DNA from: Peronospora farinosa
Taxonomy: Eukaryota > Oomycota > Peronosporomycetes > Peronosporales > Peronosporaceae
Reading direction: 5' to 3'
Length of the DNA stretch: 37,706 nt
Assembly: GCA_947646735.1 (NCBI GenBank)
Contig: CANTFK010000323.1
Coordinates: 1 to 37,706 of the forward strand
The notes below the pieces were generated by a model, which was not told the DNA's origin, searched no databases, and saw only the letters and a program-made list of their open reading frames with translations. Shown here in pieces: positions 20,301 through 30,563 of this stretch (positions are counted from its first letter, which is position 1; each line of letters opens with the position of its first letter). The position numbers and the translations under genes are program-made.

Positions 20301-20390
20301 AAAATATAAAAAACCCTAAAACAAAATTTGTTAAAAAAAAAAAAAAAGGACTTGAAAAAAAAATTAAAAAAACAAAAAAAAAAAAAAAAA
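20297..20390. repeat. A-rich 94-bp insertion absent from the paralogous copy
   Basis: In the copy at 37677 the sequence runs straight from GGCGAC to GATGCGTACG. Here 94 bases, mostly A on the plus strand with a few C, G and T, separate the same two words. The insertion adds TAA at 20298-20300 to the plus-strand ORF and interrupts the minus-strand Pol frame. Confidence 0.75.
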
Positions 20391-20872
20391 GATGCGTACG
20401 CATCCTGCGTGGCTAATCGATCGTGTATGCGTTGCCTAGGCGGCGCAATACACGAAACGGGCCGATGTACTTGGGCAACAATTTATTGCTGCTCACGTTA
20501 GTCACTCCATGTTTAGGTAGGTTTACTGTTGACAGTAAAACTAAATCACCTTCAATAAATGTCTGAGCATTTGCCCTTCCATTATTGTCTGCGTTTCGCT
20601 TTTTGCTTGCCCACCGCTTCTGCGATATAGTCTTGCACGAAACGGACTACCGCTTCACGAGTCAGCAGGAAATCCTCGGCTGACTCGTTGCTTTTGGCTG
20701 CAGTGCATTGTGAATGCACTGCAGAGATATCGGTTACTAACTCAGTGAGAACATTACTGTTCTCACTTTTGATACCTCGGACGATGCTGATATCTTCAGC
20801 ATCGTTATTAGTAATAGCGTCATCGCTCTTACTTTCTTCCTCTTCACCGAGGTCGAATGGTATGAACTTCGG
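20391..20872 (-). pseudogene. Integrase C-terminal region with GPY/F segment, minus-strand gypsy
   Basis: The minus strand near 20560-20420 reads GDLVLLSTVNLPKHGVTNVS then LLPKYIGPFRVLRRLGNAYTID, a GPY/F module of gypsy integrases, followed by a stop. Between this and 20872 the reading frames are broken, but the acidic linker (SEDDDI-like residues) matches the usual region before GPY/F. Confidence 0.7.
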
Positions 20873-21960
20873 TTACTTTCGCGTCGACCATAACGTCGTC
20901 GCGTGATGAGCAAGAGACAGATTGGTTCTCGCTCGAGCGAGTCCCTCCCCCCTTAAATTAGAGTCATCCTCTACTAAGGTGGGAACACTTGGATGGCGAA
21001 GGCCATTCACGTAGAACGGTGTATGCGTCGTGGACGCATGCACTGAGTTGTTGATGGCGAATTCGACCATCGACAAGAACTCACTCCAACTCGTAAACGA
21101 GTGAACGTACCCTCGAAATATCTCTTAGAGGACGCGATTGGCGCGTTCAGTCTGACCATCAGTTTCTGGATGGTTAGAAGTAGACATTGTGAGCCGTGTT
21201 CCAAGTGTTTGGAACACGGAACGCCAAAATTCAGCCGTGAGCCGGGGGTCCCTATCGGACACAAGTTCACGGGGTAACCCGTGCAATCGAAAGATTGTAT
21301 CGGTAATCACTCGAGCACAGCCCTCTGCTGTGATCGACTCAGGTACAGCAACAAGATGAACCATCTTGCTGAACCTGTCCACAAACACGAGAATACCATT
21401 ATTCCCGTGAGTGTCTTTGGGAAACCCAAAGACGAAGTCCAGTGATACGGACTCCCAGCACTCTGCCGGAACAGGTAGAGGCTGCAATGGTGCACGGAGT
21501 GAAGGACTAGGCTTCACTCGTTGACACACCTCGCAAGCACGCACGTACTTGCGCACAAACTTATACTAGCGTGGCCAGTAAAAGTCGCGACTGACCGTGA
21601 GGTAAGTCTTCTCACGGCCGCGATGCCCACTTATTGGTGCATCGTGACATTCAAACATGATCCATAACCTGATATCATGTTGTGGCGGTACAAATACACA
21701 AGGCGTGTCGTTGTTGACGGCTGTGTAGTACAGTAAGCCGTTCCGCTGGGTGTATCGATCGAGAGAAGATCGATACATGGCAGGCAAGCGCTTCTTAGTT
21801 TGCGTGGTTGGTTACTTGAGATACTCCATCAGGCGTACAAGATCATTATCTTGTGCGCATGCCCTTCTAATGTCGTCGAGCTTACTCGACGACAAGACGC
21901 TGGTACTCAGCGTGGCGACAGTGATGTTTACATCACTGTCGGATTGCACAGTCGGCTCTG
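20873..21960 (-). pseudogene. Integrase of the minus-strand gypsy element
   Basis: From about 21960 downwards: the linker (VQSDSDVNITVATLS), the HHCC zinc site (ECHDAPISGHRGREKTY, then ACEVCQR), and the catalytic core SLDFVFGFP, VSDRDPRL and HPETDGQTERANR with D, D and E present. Stops stand near 21566 and 21125 and further shifts follow in VEFAINNSVHASTTHTPFYV. Domain order is normal. It is joined upstream to the Gag tail without protease, RT or RNase H. Confidence 0.85.
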
Positions 21961-23106
21961 GTGGCATTTAACCGTGCGCGTAGCGCAGGAGGACTGGAAG
22001 GTTGGGCTTCCACCGGGGGACCCGGACCTCCGTTCCAACCAGTAGGGCGCCCTGCACCTACTGGTCCCGACCGTTTTTTTGGACGTTCTGCCGGTACAGC
22101 ACCCTCATGATGGGCATCCACTACTTGCACCGATATCGGCGCTGGCGCACGGCACTCTGCCGCGCGATGTCCTGGATTGCGACAACGATAGCAAACCATT
22201 TGACGCCCGGTGCGAGCGTCACCTTTATGGGATGAAAGACACGTCGCCGTTCACCCGACGACCCAATCACGTCGATCTCCATAGGTTCTGGACCAGAAGT
22301 CCGGGGAAAGGTGACGACCGAGGGTTTGGTATATGCCTTTGTGACCCTAAAGTCTTCACGGAGTGCGATGGCAAATGTTTCCTCCAATGTGGCAGGCTCG
22401 GCGCGCTCCAGCGATAAGCGGGTATGCCCCTCACGCAAACCATCCACAAAGACATACCTGCGTGTACATGTCGATGGGGTGCGTGATAATACACGACGCC
22501 AGATGCCTAGCCATCTGTACGTAGTCGCGCATCGCCATTTTACCCTGTCGCATCGACAGGAATCTTGATCGCACCAGTTTCTCCTCTTGTGGTGGCTCGA
22601 AAGCAAGAAGAAGATCGTCCTGGATGGTATCCAAGGTAGGGAATGCGTGCTCGTCCACAACGAGCTTACCAAGGGCCCACTCCTTGGCCTTCCCGGTAAG
22701 GCGGGAAAGAAGAAAGTTAACCTTCGCCTGGGGAGCCTCAAGAAGTCTCGAGGCGATGGCGATATCAACTTCTCGGAACCACCGATTCAGCGACAACCGG
22801 TCCTTAACTTCTCCAGAGTAGGAGGAGGTTTCCATCTTCACGGCCTCATTACGTGAAGGACGCGAGGGAGTTAAGCCTCGCCGGTTGGATTCGGCGAGCT
22901 CGCGTGCCATAAACCATGTATGGCGAGACGTTGCACGTTAAGGGTCGCTGATCTCATCAGCGACGCGACGAATGCCTCTCCCGATATCGCCGCGAGGCGA
23001 TTAAGGGCATCCCACTCAACACCAGTAAGATGGGGGAAGGTCGCGTGCTCCAGAAATAAATCTGGAGCGTCAAAGTACGACGATTCGCTCATCCCAAACT
23101 CGGGCA
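21961..23106 (-). pseudogene. Gag of the minus-strand gypsy element, frameshifted
   Basis: The ATG at 23106 starts MPEFGMSESSYFDAPDLF. After a shift near 22890 comes the capsid-like part ([40 protein letters not shown]), a second shift near 22455, then [19 protein letters not shown] and PEPMEIDVI. A third frame carries the zinc knuckle CYRCRNPGHRAAEC near 22195-22155. The order is that of gypsy Gag. The knuckle tail runs into the linker before integrase near 21960, where the internal deletion lies. Confidence 0.82.
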
Positions 23107-23115
23107 TAGGAAGGA

Positions 23116-23131
23116 CCACTAAGTGCTACCA
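23116..23131 (-). promoter_or_regulatory. Primer-binding site of the minus-strand element
   Basis: On the minus strand TGGTAGCACTTAGTGG follows the LTR end after two bases. The first ten bases equal those of the first element, so both probably use the same tRNA primer. Confidence 0.65.
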
Positions 23132-23133
23132 GG

Positions 23134-23474
23134 TGTAACGGGGCTAGAACGTACCGTCACTAGCTTACACGCGCGCTTGAGGAAGACGCAAGCCCAAGTA
23201 TTAGGTATTAAGCAAATTTAACTCTGACTTTTACTTTGGTTTTAATTCGTACTAATTACGAAGATTTTAGTCGTAATAAATACGACAGTGTTCCCGCCTT
23301 TCGGGAACCACACAATTTCAGGTTAATTCATCATTGGTCCATATTGGGACTTTAGGCCCCAATAAAAACCAATAAACCAAATTATCACGCTGTGCCCGCT
23401 ATTCGGGCCCAGCACATGTCTACATATGTATTTGTTTATTTGTGTTAACTATGTGTGTAATGTAGCCCATTACA
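23134..23474 (-). repeat. LTR at the 5' end of the minus-strand gypsy element
   Basis: It is bounded by TGTAACGGGG at 23134 and a 7-bp-arm palindrome (TGTAATG / CATTACA) at 23456-23474. It is only 341 bases against 456 for the opposite LTR, and apart from the termini and an ATTGGT/ACCAAT-type hairpin I cannot align the two by eye. Confidence 0.65.
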
Positions 23475-23488
23475 TTGAGACAATAACA

Positions 23489-24343
23489 GGCTAGTGCTGT
23501 TCCTGCCGGGTCGACGTGTATACGTCGACCCGAGTCCTTGAAGATTGATGTCTCCAAGTACAAGGCAGTCGAAAGCGACTCCTTGTTAAGATGGTTCGTC
23601 GAGCCCGACGATACCATTGAGGCTCGTCGCATCGATGACGATGCGATGAAGGTCAAGTTCGCCATGTCGAACTTGGCAGGCGTGCCAAAGCTTAGACCTT
23701 AGGGCTCAAACTGCACGACCCATACGTTTTCCCAACGTATGACGTCCTAAAGGCGCGTCTCAAACACACGTTTGAACCGCCTCGCGCCGAATTCAGGGCT
23801 CGGGCTCAGCTCCTGAATTTGAAACAGGGTAAGAGTGATATACACGCTTACGCCCAACACGTACGATACCTCGTTAGTTGTATCGTGCTTAACCCAATAG
23901 ATGAACACACGCAGGTTACTGTGTTCATTAAGGGTCTGACAGATGGCCCTGTCAAGACCCACCTGTTCCGCTTGGAACTAGAATCGCTGGATCAAGCGAT
24001 CTCAGCAGAGGAACAGGAGGACTTTAGCCTACAACAGGCTCACGTCCACTCGGGATCCTATCGTCCACCGAGACGACAGGAGGGCGGAGGTCCAGAACCA
24101 ATGGACCTCTCCTATGTAGAGATCGGGCGACCTCGCTCTCCAGGGTACAAGCGATTGCAAAAGTGCAATCGCTGTCAAAAGTTGGGCCACTACGCTTATG
24201 AGTGTAGTGCACCACGTCCAGTGTCTCGTAACACTGGGAGTGACGATCAACCGTCTGCCAAGAAGGGCCAGAGACGTGGGTCCCACGTTGCTGCAAAATC
24301 GCAACAACGTGGCGGACCATCAAAAAACAATCGGGGTAAGTAG
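23489..24343 (+). pseudogene. Gag of the plus-strand truncated gypsy element
   Basis: VDPSPLKIDVSKYKAVESDS and LLRWFVEPDDTIEARRIDDD begin the visible part. The frame shifts near 23685 and then stays open through HTFEPPRAEFRARAQLLNLK, HVRYLVSCIVLNPIDEHTQV and GGGPEPMDLSYVE to a zinc knuckle, CNRCQKLGHYAYEC, near 24167-24210. A basic, RNA-binding tail follows to the stop at 24343. It would form the particle shell and bind element RNA. Confidence 0.88.
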
Positions 24344-24393
24344 GGGCGGAGCGCCTTACTGATCCAGCAACATCAAGAGAGTTCGCGGGACTC

Positions 24394-25131
24394 TTGACGA
24401 AGGTTGCTCCCAACACACAGTCACTGTGTGTTGCCGCTCCCAGTGATGAGGTATCTCTCATCACCTTGAAGATCGAAGTGACAAAGAACATGTCACTTCG
24501 CGCCCTAGTTGATTGTGGGGCTTCGAACAACTTTTTTCGACACCAACCGCTAGATGATCGTAGGCTCAAATATGTTGAGCGCGAGACCCCTCATTGGAGG
24601 GGGACGGTGCGCCTTGCAACTGGCGCATCCGTAACAGTAGCGAAACGTGTAGTGGGAATTCACTACACGCTTGAAGGCAAAAAGTACGATGATAATTTCA
24701 TCGTACTTGACCTGGATGACAAATTTGATGTCATCCTAGGATTACCATGGCTCAGAAGGTACGAGCCATGGGTCAGCTGGCAGCATTAAACCGTGAAAAT
24801 GCCTGCCGCTTGTTCATCAGATGGCCATCTGATGAACGTCTTGGAGCGTTCACAAGCGTGTGAATGTACTACGAGTGAGTGTGATGGCCTCACTTGTGGT
24901 TCAGTCGTTAGTACGACTGCACAAGAACTCAGCGTGGCCGACAGTCACGCTGTGGAGCAAGCTGCCGGCGGCTGTGCACAAGCACAGGCAGCGCCGAAGG
25001 TCCACCACTCGACTTATTCGAGTGGACCGGGACATGAATGCTCGCCTAGAGGGCAGCATTCACCGAAGAGTAAACCAGGTGACCAGTTCCAAAGCGGCAA
25101 CACGGTAATCCTAGATCAACTGGAGAGTTGA
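24394..25131 (+). pseudogene. Aspartic protease and Pol spacer of the plus-strand gypsy element
   Basis: The protease contains ALVDCGASNNFFRHQ around 24505-24545; D-C-G-A replaces the more common D-S/T-G-A. The second block reads DKFDVILGLPWLRRYEPW near 24718-24774. The frame meets TAA at 24787-24789 and then continues open in the same phase to 25131 as a Cys/Ser-rich spacer of no known function. A shift near 25125 connects it to the RT frame. The catalytic Asp is kept. Confidence 0.8.
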
Positions 25132-26576
25132 TCGTAGAGGATCTCGCTGTGGTTGCGCCACCACAGCTAGAGGAAGTCGATGGAACAAGTTCCATCGAGC
25201 CTGCGGGAATAAGTCCCCAGGAAATAATCACTGAGGGAATAAGTCCCCAGTGCCCTGAGGGAATAAGTCCCCAGGAAGTAACCGAGACGTTGAACGTCTT
25301 GGTTAATGACGGATCAAACGTAGGAGCTTATACGCTTGATCTGATCGCGCCTCCGAAGTTAACTTCGGAGATAACTCAGTTGCCTACGCTAGAACCTAAA
25401 AGGTTCTTGCGTGTTCTGCGTAGTGGCAAAGTCAAGCAGATCTGTGTGCTCGTCGTAGAGGACGAGTACAGGACTGACATTCGGTCAGCAACAGTTTTTG
25501 CCGAGAACGAACGGGTTCTCAGCAGCTCATCAATCGACGAAAGTGTCCTTGATGAGAAGACTCGGATCGAACGATATACATCGCAATCCTGGGAGTTGCT
25601 GAAGTCAAGTACTTTGCACAAGGATTTGGTCGAATTCAAGGATGTATTCCCTGAATCCGTTCCGTGCGAGTTGCCTAAGGATAAAGGTAATCGACACGAG
25701 ATCGACCTAGTTCCTGGCACAAAATATTGTGTCATGAAGCAGTGGCCACTGCCTCAGGAACAGGTCGAGGCGATCGACAAGTTCTTTGTCGATCGCCTAG
25801 CAGCGGGCCATGTGAGGGAGTCAACTTCACCTCACAGCTCTTCGACCTTCTTTGTGCGCAAGGCCACAGGAGGGTGGCGGAAAGTACACGCGTTCAACAA
25901 GTTGAACGCTGCAACGATACCGGCGCAAACGCCGATACCGAGAAAGGAAGTAATCATAGATAGTATGTCTAAGAGTACCATCTTTTCGTCCATGGATCTG
26001 ATGGATGGTTTCTATCAGATTCTAATGCGTGAACGGGACATCCCGTACACAGCAGTGAGCACTCCCAGTGGTTTGCTCTGGGAATGGTTGGTGATGCCGC
26101 AAGGGCTTAGTAATGCACCAGCCACATTCAATAGATGTGTTTCACATCTATTGAGACCGGTGCGCGAATTCGCACCGAGCTACTTCGATGATGTGTTCGT
26201 CCATAGCCGGTCTATGGACGGGAAAACAGATGTGGAAGTCCATAGACTCCACGTCCGTAAGGTTCTTACACTTATGCGCGAGCATAAGTTGTACGCCAAC
26301 CTCAAGAAGTGTATATTCGCAGCTAGCGAAATACCGCTTCTTGGGTGCATCGTCGGAAAGAACGGCCTACGCCCTGATCCAGAAAAGATGAAGGCGATCA
26401 TCGACTGGCCAGTGCCAGTCGATGTCAAAGGACTAAGGAAGTTCCTTGGGCTAGAGGCGTACTTGCACAAGTACTCACGCAACTACGCCGAAATGACAGT
26501 ACATCTTTCTTGTTTACTCAAGAAAAATGTAAAGTGGAACTGGAACGCTGACTGTCAGCGTTCCTTTGAACGTATA
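25128..26576 (+). pseudogene. Reverse transcriptase of the plus-strand gypsy element, cut short
   Basis: About 480 codons are open. A spacer with three GISPQ repeats comes first, then the RT core: HEIDLVPGTKYCVMKQW, PHSSSTFFVRKATGGWRKVH, SSMDLMDGFYQ near 25989, QGLSNAPATFNR, and the YFDD catalytic box at about 26180-26191 followed by VFVHSR. The thumb/connection part (LLGCIVGKNGLRPDPEKM, YLHKYSRNYAEM) is normal. At 26577 the frame passes into unrelated sequence, so RNase H and integrase are missing. Confidence 0.92.
25205..25274 (+). repeat. Three copies of a 16-bp motif coding GISPQ
   Basis: GGGAATAAGTCCCCAG occurs at 25205-25220, 25235-25250 and 25259-25274. All three copies are in the same frame and give GISPQ. 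Each copy is itself a hairpin (GGGA / TCCC arms). Confidence 0.85.
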
Positions 26577-28077
26577 CGACTTCCAGGTATGTCTTGGCAC
26601 GCTGGCATTTGGCCACTTTCTCAGTGTGGCGCAGGGTCTGTTACCAGTGTTGACGTTGTCCGACTGCTGGACCGCGTCTACGATGCCAGGTCGCGGCAGC
26701 ATCAAAGCGCTAATAATCGGGTGGACGGGGGAAGCTTTCAACATTAAAGTCGGAGCGCGGTCGGCAAAGTTTTCAGCATATATGTCGAAGCGCGGCACTA
26801 GCTGGCGGCCTGGCTCGGACAAAGAAGATCCATCACCGTTTTAAGCCTAGCATGAACCCTTGGTCATGACGGCCGTCAATGGCACAAGAGTTGTCAGGAC
26901 AGTGCTGCAGCACGACATGGTTGCTGCACGGCTGCGTTATATCCCAGCACCAAAGCACTGAAGTCGGTACCAGGTCCATCCTCGCCGGAAGCGCGAAGCG
27001 AACCTTTGCGTACCGCCGCGCAACGCGAAAGAGCATCCAGCACCACCAAAGACGCGCACTACGTCACGCTGTATAGTGAGCGTTTCCAGCGATCGATCTC
27101 CATCAGCTGGATGTGATGAGCTAGCGCGTAATGTCTTAGTAGGTGAGTGCTGGTGGTGGTACTGGTGCCTTGAGCCGCAGCATCGTCTCCCCTCTAGTCC
27201 ACTCTCGATTGCAGTATATCTCCGTCGTGAGCATGAGGCCATGTAAGGCAATGAAGTGTCTATGTCCATCCATAGGGACCACTGTCGCCCGACTTGTGCT
27301 TCTGGCAAGCGTGCGGCGACAAGTCGAGCTCGCGATTCGATTGCAACTGAATGGCGTCTGCCACGCGGCCACGGTAGTTGCCAAGGTCAAAAACGAAGTG
27401 CTTCGATACCTGCAGACACCCGCTCCTTCGCGACATCGCGGACGAACCTGTCCAGCATCTGTTAGCCGTGGAGCTTTCCAGAAAGCAAGCACTACGCGAC
27501 ACCACGATAGTAGCTGCAGCTGAGCACGAGCACGACGAGCAGAGAAACCGCACGACGTGAAGAGATTACTGACGTCGCGCATAGTGCTGAGCTGCTACAG
27601 CCCAGCTGCAAGAGCCTATAGATATCGCAGCAAACAAAACCATCTCACAGTAAGGGATAACTGCGGCTCAATTGCCAACGGAGAGTCGTCCACACAAGTG
27701 TATAGGCTTGACGCACTTGTCTACGGTCGCTTTCGTTCCCACATCAACGCATAGACCTTACGTCAGCGACAGGAAACGTCGGATTCTGGCAACGTCGGAC
27801 TCTAAATGTCAAGAAGCCTCATCTTGTGCCACGAACTCGTCAGCTTGTTTATTTATTGAGACTTGACGAACGTTCATCATCGAAAAGGAATCAAACAAAG
27901 TCACTACCAGAACCGTTTCAATACTGAGCTTCATATCGTCTCAGCAGTATCCGCGTGTGATGGCGCAGTAGTTGTCACTGGCTCAACAATCGATGCCTCC
28001 TTCACTGAGGACGTGTTGTCCAATGCGTTTTCACGCTGTTCGGGTGACGACAGTTCGAGCACGAGTGCGTACAATTG
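26577..28077. repeat. 1.5-kb near-identical duplication, copy 1, unclassified
   Basis: It matches 34006-35506 over about 1,501 bases with only about three differences noticed by eye. It starts CGACTTCCAGG and ends GTACAATTG in both copies, with different flanks and no clear target duplication or terminal repeats. Several short frames exist on both strands (for example about 148 codons on the minus strand, 27582-27136), none resembling a family I know. It joins the truncated gypsy RT on its left. Confidence 0.85.
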
Positions 28078-29164
28078 CTACGGGGGGTCCTATGAGCTTT
28101 TGCTTTGTACCTGAAAAATAATACAGTATGCAAACGACTTGTAAAGTAGAATTAATATTTATCGTTTATTCTGGTTATAAAAGTAATGTACTGAGATAGA
28201 GCTAGTGGCAGCACAAGGACGACATATTTGTAGATACGTCGTCCCCCAGCAGTTATTGAATACCTAACCAAACACAAGTCGGTATGATTCGATGCAGCTC
28301 ATCTACATTCGTCATACTTACTCGGCTTTTAACAAAAGCCAATTGAGAAGTTGATTCTATCGTGATACATTTCCCACCAGACAGAAACAAGCAGATAGAC
28401 AAGCAGACATCGGTGTTCGTTGAATCAACATACTTTACTCTAATAGAACGCAACAGGTGTTTGTGATTTACTTGCTTTAGCATATTGTTCTTAAACTTGC
28501 CTGCGTACAAACGCATTCATTCAGAATCACTCAGGAAAAGTGCAGTTAACAGACATGCTTTTAGAAAAAAAGTAATACGACCACGTTCTTCCAAACTTAT
28601 TTATTCGAACATATTTGTTTCGAAGATACAGTATGTTTATTGCGCCCCGTGGCAGGAAAACGACAAGACGTGCCTGCATGTCTGTTAAGTAAGCGTTTAC
28701 TGCTATAACCTAAATGACACAATGAGATCACTCCTAGATTGTGACTAGTTTATTCGCATTTCCAGGTCTCGAAATGGCCATACCTTTCTACTTGATGAAG
28801 CTGCTTCAGTTCAGTTTCGCTCTCGACTTCGACAGCGGTCACCTCACAATTTGTTGCTTTTTATCGTTGGATTCTCTACAGGCATGTCTTGACGACTTCA
28901 GACAAGTCAACCTATTACAAGTACCCTTCGTAATAAACAGAAAACAACACCATCGCATGTCTTCAACTTACTGTTTAAACGGTCGATATCAATTATTGCG
29001 AAGCTAGATAGAGGTAGACTCATCCTGCGATAGCGTTGTCTGTTCTTAATTAGCTACAACAAATCCTTCTCTGAGTACCAATTTGAAACTTACGGTGCAC
29101 CGGCGTGAATGCTTTGCGCGGTGGATTAAGAGGCGCCGTTGTTTCTTTCTTATAATTGAAGATT
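28078..29164. other. AT-rich stretch with no recognised gene
   Basis: About 1.1 kb between the duplicated segment and the catalase relic. Only short frames are found (for example 28516-28253 on the minus strand, 87 codons, and 28741-29007 on the plus strand), none with recognisable motifs. No RNA gene or clear repeat is seen. Confidence 0.35.
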
Positions 29165-29985
29165 AAGTGCTTGGTCTTCAGCACTTTGCCTTCACGCGGT
29201 GTGCGTAGTCCTCGTCGACATCACTAAAATTCTCCAACGTACGCTCCTGCACCTGCTCGGAAGCATTCACAAGCAAAGTGGTGATATTTTCCGCAAGTTA
29301 GTCACGAGCTGCCTCACTTCAACACCTTGCGGTGGAAAACATGAACTTGCGTGAGGGTGTTAGTTTACAATGTGTGATGGATAAAAGCAAGTTGCTCAAT
29401 TCGGCAAAGTAGTTGTGTGGGTTCCTCTTCAATACCAAACACCCGACTTCTTTGGTTAGTATTTATGCGGCCAACCTTTGTCACATCAACCGCAATTAGT
29501 TTCTTGGCTTGCTCAGGAGTCATCGTCTGGATACGCAACGTCTAGGAAGGGAATTCGCTACCTTCAATGGCTTCGAACAAATCTTGATTGGCGATGTCGG
29601 GTCGGCACCAGCAAGAAAGGCACCTTCGTCCGCAGGCATATTGCGGATACCTTGGTACGTATTGAAATGGTACTTCACACAAGTCATCTTTCCACTCAGC
29701 ATTGACATTAGCAAACGTGTTACTGCCGCAGCCGTTCATGAATCGGTAGCCGGCTAGAATTCCACGATGTCAGAAAAGCCACGTTTGCATGTGCAGGACG
29801 GAGTGAAAAAAATCCCAAACCATGGCATCTTTCAAGTGAGAAGCTGGCAGACGATTCTGCGAGTGGATAAAGCTTGGGAAGAGTATTGAGTCGCGAATGA
29901 GAAATATCGGCGTACGAGATCTTACTGACCTTCTCCCGTGTATAAATTAGAGCGAAGCCGCATACGGAACTGAAGGTCGCACTTG
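29165..29985 (-). pseudogene. Catalase relic, block C (longer)
   Basis: Reading down from 29985: CGFALIYT, the [13 protein letters not shown] region in shifted frames, [44 protein letters not shown] (family: ADPDYxIRDLFEAI), EFPS then a stop, IQTMTPEQAKK, VTKV, RIEQLAF, and near 29290-29200 VQERTLENFSDVDEDYAHRV, which resembles the C-terminal tail of clade-3-type catalases. The haem domain middle to the C-terminus is covered; the N-terminus with the active-site His is absent. Many frameshifts are present. Confidence 0.8.
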
Positions 29986-30016
29986 TTCACACAAAACGAC
30001 ACAATAGCGATGCAAG

Positions 30017-30546
30017 TCATCTTGTTTTCTTCGTCCTTGCTGACACTATCAGGCGCACTTCAATCTCGTCGCCAACACGCAGCATACCCTCCAGAATAGA
30101 GTCACCTTTGACGCCACTCTTGAAATTCATCACGTCATCACCAGGCATATTCACATCAAATGTACAGATGGCCATCAGCTTGAGCTTCGAGGAAAAGTCT
30201 CGCTTTGGGATGGGATGCTGCAGCAAATGTACTAGCACACCACATCCACATTGGACTTGTACAAGGCCAAGATGAAAATAATTGGGGCGTCGTGAGCGAT
30301 TGTAGCGGCCACAAACTTATATATATGTGCAAACCTTATAACCTGCTCGTGTGAGCTACAGTGGCATCGTTCGTCATCTGATCCACTTTGATCTGCACAG
30401 TATTGAAATTTCTGTAAGCCGATGATCTCAATAGCAGCAAAAAAGTACTTGGACGTCTTTGGCTACGGATACACTTGATTACTGGAACAAGTAGAAACGG
30501 GCATCCATGAAGGCGATGACAACGTTCATCATTGTCGCCAGAAGAG
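30017..30546 (-). pseudogene. eIF2-gamma relic, block C
   Basis: The minus strand repeats the block A and B pattern: a MSLLATM-like start at 30546, VPVIKCIRSQRRP in the place of the PQPQT region, the TVAHDAPII and VVC-YI segments in shifted frames, and finally SSKLKLMAICTFDVNMPGDD with ILEGMLRVGDEIEVR (30190-30050), which matches eIF2-gamma domain 2. Missing P-loop and C-terminus, plus frameshifts, make it non-functional. It is divergent from the intact CRN gene downstream. Confidence 0.78.
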
Positions 30547-30563
30547 ACATAGGAGAGAGAGAG

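Larger units (their letters stand above)
18198..23474 (-). mobile_element. Ty3/gypsy element on the minus strand, internally deleted, LTRs not matching
   Basis: Read on the minus strand: LTR (23474-23134), primer-binding site, Gag, a direct jump to the RNase H-integrase linker, integrase, GPY/F segment, chromodomain, an antisense ORF region, polypurine tract, LTR (18653-18198). Protease, RT and RNase H are missing. The two LTRs share only termini (TGTAAYGGG...CCCRTTACA) and layout, not sequence, and no target duplication is seen (GGTAT against TTGAG), so this is a mosaic of related elements or two damaged elements joined. The interior is dense in short perfect inverted repeats. Confidence 0.8.
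23475..26576 (+). mobile_element. Ty3/gypsy element on the plus strand, truncated at both ends
   Basis: Gag (without its N-terminus), protease, spacer and RT are present in order. The 5' LTR and Gag start are missing at the junction with the preceding LTR (23474), and the element stops abruptly at 26577, just after RT, where the duplicated 1.5-kb segment begins. It differs clearly in sequence from the first element. Its coding sequence is densely tiled with short perfect inverted repeats. Confidence 0.88.

Noticed and set aside
24024..24569. Minus-strand ORF of 181 codons
   Set aside because: It lies opposite Gag and protease and has none of the features of the antisense ORFs near the 3' LTR; taken as a shadow.
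27136..27582. 148-codon minus-strand ORF and neighbours in the duplicated 1.5-kb segment
   Set aside because: Cysteine- and arginine-rich translation without motifs, several frames equally open in a GC-richer sequence; no basis to call a gene.
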